Shown here in pieces: positions 60,290-64,000 of a stretch of DNA of 64,000 bases (positions are counted from its first letter, which is position 1; every line of letters starts with the position of its first letter). The stretch is from Cytobacillus massiliigabonensis (lineage in GTDB: Bacteria > Bacillota > Bacilli > Bacillales > Cytobacillaceae). The notes under the pieces are model-generated. The model was not told the DNA's origin and ran no database searches. It saw only the letters and a program-made list of their open reading frames with translations. The stretch is from contig NZ_LT904903.1 in NCBI RefSeq assembly GCF_900199725.1, positions 118,322-182,321 on the forward strand. Direction: 5' to 3'. The position numbers and the translations under genes are program-made.

Positions 60290-61189
60290 TTAACTCTTCA
60301 AAAAATCCGGTCTCATAAAACTGGGATTCGGATACGTGTAGAAGCCTTCTCCTGTTGCCCGGCCAAGTTTTCCTTTATCGATATACTCAGCCTTTAACAA
60401 TTCAGCTAATTTTTCAAACTCTTCCTTCCCTGTTGCCTTCGCTTTTGCAAGTGTAATATTGTAAGCAGTATTGATTCCTACTACATCTAAAATTGCAAAC
60501 GGACCAAGTGGTGCGCCTGTTCCTACCATCCAAGTTTTATCAATGGTTTCCGGATCAGCAATTTCTTTTATTAAAAGCATTTGTGCTGCATCTAATAAAG
60601 GAACCAATAAAGAATTTAAAATATAGCCAGGCTGCTCTTTTTGTAATGGCAATGCAACCATTCCAATGGCTTTAGCGAATTCAATGACTTCATCAAAAAC
60701 TTTCATATCTGTTCCTGAATGTTTCATGATTTCAGCAGTATTGTTTTTCCAAATTTCATTGGCAAAATGTAAGGCCAGGAACTTTTCAGGACGCCCAGTT
60801 GCCTCTGCAAATTGGCTTGGCAGCAATGTGGAAGAATTCGTTGCAAAAATTGTTTTTTCAGGTGCAACCTTCCCAAGCTCTGTGTAAAAATCTGTTTTAA
60901 TTTGTACTACTTCTGGAATGGCTTCAATTACAAGATCTGCATCACGGACTGCTTCAGACAGATCACTGCTGAAAGAAATTCGATTGAATGCAGTGTTAAC
61001 CTCTTCCTCCGTAGCGTCTAAATCTTCTTGGTAATGCGGCTTTAAATTCATGATTCTATCTTTTGCACGTGCTAATGCCTCATCATTAATGTCATATACA
61101 ACTACATCGAATCCTTTAAAAGCGGTTTGGTACGCAATTTGACTTCCCAAAACACCGCTCCCGGCAACTGTAATAGTTTTATAATTCAT
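60290..61189 (-). CDS. 3-hydroxyacyl-CoA dehydrogenase
   Basis: 299-aa NAD-dependent enzyme oxidising L-3-hydroxyacyl-CoA, in fatty acid oxidation or butanoate metabolism. Rossmann motif AGSGVLGSQIAYQTAFKG, VVYDIN; DADLVIEAIPE; NSSTLLPSQFA; then catalytic His in LALHFANEIWKNN, where most relatives have HFFNP, a variation worth noting. C-terminal domain with GYILNSLLVPLLDAAQMLL and GFYTYPNP. Start ATG follows AAGGAG. Single gene between two GGGACAGG elements. Confidence 0.9.
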   Translation of the reverse strand: MNYKTITVAGSGVLGSQIAYQTAFKGFDVVVYDINDEALARAKDRIMNLKPHYQEDLDATEEEVNTAFNRISFSSDLSEAVRDADLVIEAIPEVVQIKTDFYTELGKVAPEKTIFATNSSTLLPSQFAEATGRPEKFLALHFANEIWKNNTAEIMKHSGTDMKVFDEVIEFAKAIGMVALPLQKEQPGYILNSLLVPLLDAAQMLLIKEIADPETIDKTWMVGTGAPLGPFAILDVVGINTAYNITLAKAKATGKEEFEKLAELLKAEYIDKGKLGRATGEGFYTYPNPSFMRPDFLKS

Positions 61190-61291
61190 AGCAATTCTCC
61201 TTTACTTACTCTTAAATAACTGCTTCTTATTACCTAAAATCTGCTTTCTTATTATGGCACATATCTTAAGAAAAGATGAAAGAATTTGCCT

Positions 61292-61358
61292 AGGGACGAG
61301 GGAATAGGAAGCTTGTCCCGTTTTTTAAAAATATATTTTTAGGACAGCCCTATGTCCC
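61292..61358. repeat. GGGACAGG dispersed hairpin repeat, site 6
   Basis: AGGGACGAGGGAATAGG, then AAGCTTGTCCCGTTTTTT (61292-61326), and a degenerate half GGACAGCCCTATGTCCC at 61342-61358. Confidence 0.7.
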
Positions 61359-61427
61359 GTAAAGAAGGGAATTTTGACGGGTTTATCGAAGATAGGAGGA
61401 AAAGATTTATACGAAGGAGTTATGTGG

Positions 61428-62102
61428 ATGAATTATACAGTGAAAACGTATGAGGAAGCTGTAAAAGTAGTTGAAGAGGTTGGATTGCTGCCTCTAGCCC
61501 ATTTGATACCTGATTTTCCATCCCTAAATAGCATTACTTTGGAAGATGCATGGCATTCAGGGACAGAATTTGATCCCTGGAATTGGAGGACGAAGTTTTC
61601 TGCAGATGGAGTGGCAGGATACGGGAAATTTATGAAGAAAAAATCAATACTTATATCCCGGCAGTTACTCCCTTATGTGAAAAAGGTGCTTGGCTATAAT
61701 GATTCGGTTGAAGAACGTTATAACAATGGGAATGTATCAAAAGAAGCACTGCATTTGTTTAGGATTATTAATCTTGAAGAAGGGATCGATACAAGGGCAT
61801 TAAGAACGAAAGCAGAAATGCGGGAGAAGGGAAAAAAGAAGATATTTGAAAATGCATTAGTTGAATTGCAAGGAACAATGGATATAGTCATTTCGGGCAT
61901 TCAGGAAAAAAGGGATGAAAATGGAGAAAAGAATGGCTGGAGCAGCACCTCTTTTGAAACGTATGACTCGTGGGCAAAAAGAAACGGTATAGAATCAATT
62001 AGCCTCGATAAAGATGAAGCCAGGAACTATCTTCTGACACACTTTAAAAATATATGTACGAATGAAACATCCGTAAAAAAACTCAAAAAAATTCTTGAGT
62101 GA
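61428..62102 (+). CDS. AlkZ-related protein
   Basis: 224-aa cytoplasmic protein that resembles proteins annotated as AlkZ-related in Bacillus, i.e. distant relatives of the DNA glycosylases AlkZ/YcaQ. Visible features: VGLLPLAHLIPDFPSLNSITLEDAWHSG, then WNWRTKFSADGVAGYGKFM, a Trp-rich stretch reminiscent of the winged-helix core, and ISRQLLPYVKKVLGY. Catalytic residues cannot be assigned. ATG 61428 has AAGGAG eight bases upstream; the open frame extends to 61374. Single gene with its own terminator. Confidence 0.72.
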   Translation: MNYTVKTYEEAVKVVEEVGLLPLAHLIPDFPSLNSITLEDAWHSGTEFDPWNWRTKFSADGVAGYGKFMKKKSILISRQLLPYVKKVLGYNDSVEERYNNGNVSKEALHLFRIINLEEGIDTRALRTKAEMREKGKKKIFENALVELQGTMDIVISGIQEKRDENGEKNGWSSTSFETYDSWAKRNGIESISLDKDEARNYLLTHFKNICTNETSVKKLKKILE

Positions 62103-62172
62103 TATAGGAAACATGCTATTTATCATGAAAGTCTTTGATAAACCATTTAATTGCAAAAAAATGTTTAAAAGG

Positions 62173-62218
62173 AACACGCCTTCGATTATAATCAACATAA
62201 TCGAACGTGTGTTTTTTT
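62173..62218 (+). terminator. Rho-independent terminator
   Basis: ACACGCCTTCGATTAT / ATAATCGAACGTGT with a short loop, then GTTTTTTTG. Between the AlkZ-related and MFS genes. Confidence 0.87.
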
Positions 62219-62276
62219 GTGGCAATTTTTATACAAATTGGCCGGACAGTTTCTAAGGGAAAGGGATACGTACATA

Positions 62277-63485
62277 ATGAAAACGACAAAATCATTCCAC
62301 ATTCTTGTTTGGGTTATTCTTGGGGGCACGGTTTTTACGAGAATAGCAAGTTTTATGGCTATTCCGTTTTTGGCCCTATATTTGCATAATACGCAGGATG
62401 TTCATCCGATATTAATCGGACTTACCGTAGGGGTCGCACCGCTCGTTTCAACAATCGGCGGTTTTATTGGCGGGTATTTAACAGATCGATTTGGTCGGAA
62501 AAAGGTGATTCTCGCAACCATTTTTGTCTGGAGTTTCGTTTTTATTGGTTTTGGTTTAGCTAAAAGTATTTACTTGTTTATTTTCCTGAATGCCTTAAAT
62601 GGTTTATGCCGTTCGTTTTTTGAGCCATCGACACAAGCGTTAATGATTGACTTCACTGAACCTAATCAGCGTAAAAGGATGTTTACGCTTCGGTATACAG
62701 CCATTAATATTGCTGGTGTCATCGGTCCGTTGCTTGGGGCGTACATTGCAACTGTTTCAACGCAAAGCATCCCATTTTTTATTACAGGTTTTATGTATTG
62801 TGTGTATGGCGTTTTTCTCTTCATTATTTTAAATCGCTATACGATGCGGCAAGTAATAAGCAAGTCACCGGTTCATATTTATCAAATGCTGAAAATTGTA
62901 TCCTCTAATCGCGCACTTGTTTTCTTTATTTTAGGGGCGATCTTTATTAATATTGGATATTCTCAATTGGATTCCACTATTCCGCAATTTTTAGAAATGA
63001 ACTTCGAAAATGGGGTATATTTATATTCAGTCATTATTTCGTTAAACGCTGCGATCGTCATTCTGCTGCAATTTCCAATTAGTCTTTGGAGTGAAAAATT
63101 ATCGGCTGTCAATTCAATGACCATCGGGATTCTCTTTTTTGTTGCGGGCTATATACTTTTTATTTTTGGAACAAATCTCCCTATGCTTATTGTGGCAATC
63201 ACAGTCATAACATTAGGTGAAATTTTCACATTTCCTTCTATGAATATTCTTATTGATCAAATTGCACCAGATGATCAAAAGGGTACCTTTCTAGGGGCAG
63301 CACAATTTAGAAATATCGGCAGCTTTGCCGGTCCCATAATCGGCGGCTGGCTATTGACGTTTGGCAGCGGCGCCTATTTATTTGGCACAATGGCTTTGCT
63401 TGTATTGCTTAGTATAATTTTTTATCGGGCGGGCGACCATGTTGCCAAATCTGCTAAAGAAGTACAGAGATTTGAGGCGCTATAG
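62277..63485 (+). CDS. MFS transporter
   Basis: 402-aa 12-helix major facilitator superfamily exporter. The loop 2-3 motif GGYLTDRFGRKKVILAT is classic, and motif C-like GVIGPLLGAYIA in helix 5 points to drug/H+ antiport. ATG 62277 opens MKTTKSFHILVWVILGG; AAGGGAAAGGGA lies upstream. The longer frame crosses the terminator and is rejected. Substrate unknown. Confidence 0.9.
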   Translation: MKTTKSFHILVWVILGGTVFTRIASFMAIPFLALYLHNTQDVHPILIGLTVGVAPLVSTIGGFIGGYLTDRFGRKKVILATIFVWSFVFIGFGLAKSIYLFIFLNALNGLCRSFFEPSTQALMIDFTEPNQRKRMFTLRYTAINIAGVIGPLLGAYIATVSTQSIPFFITGFMYCVYGVFLFIILNRYTMRQVISKSPVHIYQMLKIVSSNRALVFFILGAIFINIGYSQLDSTIPQFLEMNFENGVYLYSVIISLNAAIVILLQFPISLWSEKLSAVNSMTIGILFFVAGYILFIFGTNLPMLIVAITVITLGEIFTFPSMNILIDQIAPDDQKGTFLGAAQFRNIGSFAGPIIGGWLLTFGSGAYLFGTMALLVLLSIIFYRAGDHVAKSAKEVQRFEAL

Positions 63486-63493
63486 AAAAAATA

Positions 63494-63515
63494 AGGGGCG
63501 AGGGGACAGGTAAAG
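63494..63515. repeat. GGGACAGG repeat, site 7, truncated by an IS
   Basis: AGGGGCGAGGGGACAGGTAAAG is the left half of the dispersed element; the expected TTGTCCC half is missing because IS-end sequence begins at 63516. Confidence 0.65.
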
Positions 63516-64000
63516 TGTACCCTTTGTAAAGGACATTTTGAAAAAAGGCTTAGGCAACCTGAAGAAGATGATTTCTGTATTGTACAGGAGTCATCTTTTT
63601 TAGATTCCATTGATATCTAGTTTGGTTATAATGGTGGATATATTTATTAATTTCCCGTTGAAGTTCCTCAATTGTTTTACATACCTTTATATCAACTTCG
63701 TCTTTAAGATGACCAAAAAATGACTCGATAGGAGCGTTATCCCAACAGTTCCCTCTTTTAGACATGGATTGGCGCAATCCTAGTTTTCGAACGAGTTTTT
63801 GAAAATCAGGATGCGTGTAATGAGTACCTTGATCGGAATGGATGAGGGCATCTTTAGCCTGCTTAAAGCTTTTGTTCTTCTTCAGCTTGGTCAAGGTGTT
63901 AGTGGCCAATTCCATGGTGATACGGCTTGACATATAATGTGCTAAAACTTCACCTGTAGACCCATCCTTAATGACGGACAAATAAGCTCTCTGTCCACCG
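63516..64000 (-). mobile_element. IS3-family insertion sequence, one end, cut by window edge
   Basis: The transposase reads leftward and ends near 63550; beyond it lies the probable terminal inverted repeat TGTACCCTTTGTAAAGGACA (63516-63535), of the kind seen in IS150-group elements. The other end lies outside the window. Confidence 0.82.
63550..64000 (-). CDS. IS3-family transposase (OrfB), C-terminal part
   Basis: DDE transposase fragment; the frame stays open to the window edge (GGQRAYLSVIKDGSTGEV), so the coding region is partial at its start. The second Asp is in LIHSDQGTHYT and the catalytic Glu in GNCWDNAPIESFFGHLKDE, then YIHHYNQTRYQWNLKKMTPVQYRNHL, the standard IS3 C-terminus. No break is seen in the visible part. 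Confidence 0.93.
   Translation of the reverse strand, partial: GGQRAYLSVIKDGSTGEVLAHYMSSRITMELATNTLTKLKKNKSFKQAKDALIHSDQGTHYTHPDFQKLVRKLGLRQSMSKRGNCWDNAPIESFFGHLKDEVDIKVCKTIEELQREINKYIHHYNQTRYQWNLKKMTPVQYRNHLLQVA

Overview
The window is low-GC Gram-positive DNA of Bacillaceae type (Bacillus in the broad sense; genus not resolvable by reading). Support comes from strong AGGAGG-type ribosome binding sites, many GTG/TTG starts, tandem T-box leaders, a Fur box, PhoP direct repeats, a cre-like site, and B. subtilis-like gene families (thioredoxin-type arsenate reductase, pst-phoU, paired SMR pumps, bacitracin-type ABC exporter). No rRNA, tRNA or CRISPR was seen.

Layout. 1-1500 is gene-poor: a three-copy tandem repeat with RNA-like hairpins, then short repeats. 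1509-6004 holds a GNAT, an aldo-keto reductase with a divergent MmyB-type regulator, an orphan 68-aa protein, and an ArsR-family regulator/VOC pair with a clear twin operator. 6198-13820 holds a TPR protein, a Fur-controlled siderophore uptake operon (binding protein, two permeases, ATPase), a P-loop kinase, an AI-2E-family membrane protein and an ileS fragment. 13900-21858 has a MerR/serine-hydrolase pair, an acetolactate-synthase-like enzyme, a TetR-butanediol dehydrogenase unit, a MarR-SDR unit and a decayed alcohol dehydrogenase. 22131-26281 is pstSCAB-phoU behind PhoP boxes. 26369-33759 has a LysR/flavin reductase pair, a GNAT, a methyltransferase with an early terminator in its leader, an arsRBC operon, two SMR genes and a diguanylate cyclase.

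33879-40140: two near-identical T-boxes precede a short ThrRS paralogue without TGS and editing domains; then a second Fpg-like glycosylase, CorA, a DinB-like protein and a two-component system.

40776-54758 is a large sugar-acid catabolic locus: a divergent ROK regulator, then two sugar isomerase/epimerases, KDPG-type aldolase, DGOK kinase, a tripartite TctCBA transporter, a DgoD-like dehydratase, a hydroxyacid dehydrogenase, a PanE-like reductase, an aldo-keto reductase and a xylulokinase-like kinase. A DeLey-Doudoroff-like route is inferred: uptake, dehydration, C6 phosphorylation, cleavage to pyruvate and glyceraldehyde 3-phosphate. Its 3' part carries debris of a second copy of some of the same genes.

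55071-57011 is a small cassette: two related XRE-like proteins plus a 300-aa protein of unknown function, behind a consensus promoter and flanked by 25-bp direct repeats. 57141-64000 has a secreted beta-propeller-like protein, an ABC exporter pair, a 3-hydroxyacyl-CoA dehydrogenase, an AlkZ-related protein, an MFS transporter, and the end of an IS3-family element running off the window.

Two dispersed repeat families run through the second half: a GGGACAGG...TTGTCCC hairpin (at least seven sites) and an AAGAAGAACAC element (three sites).
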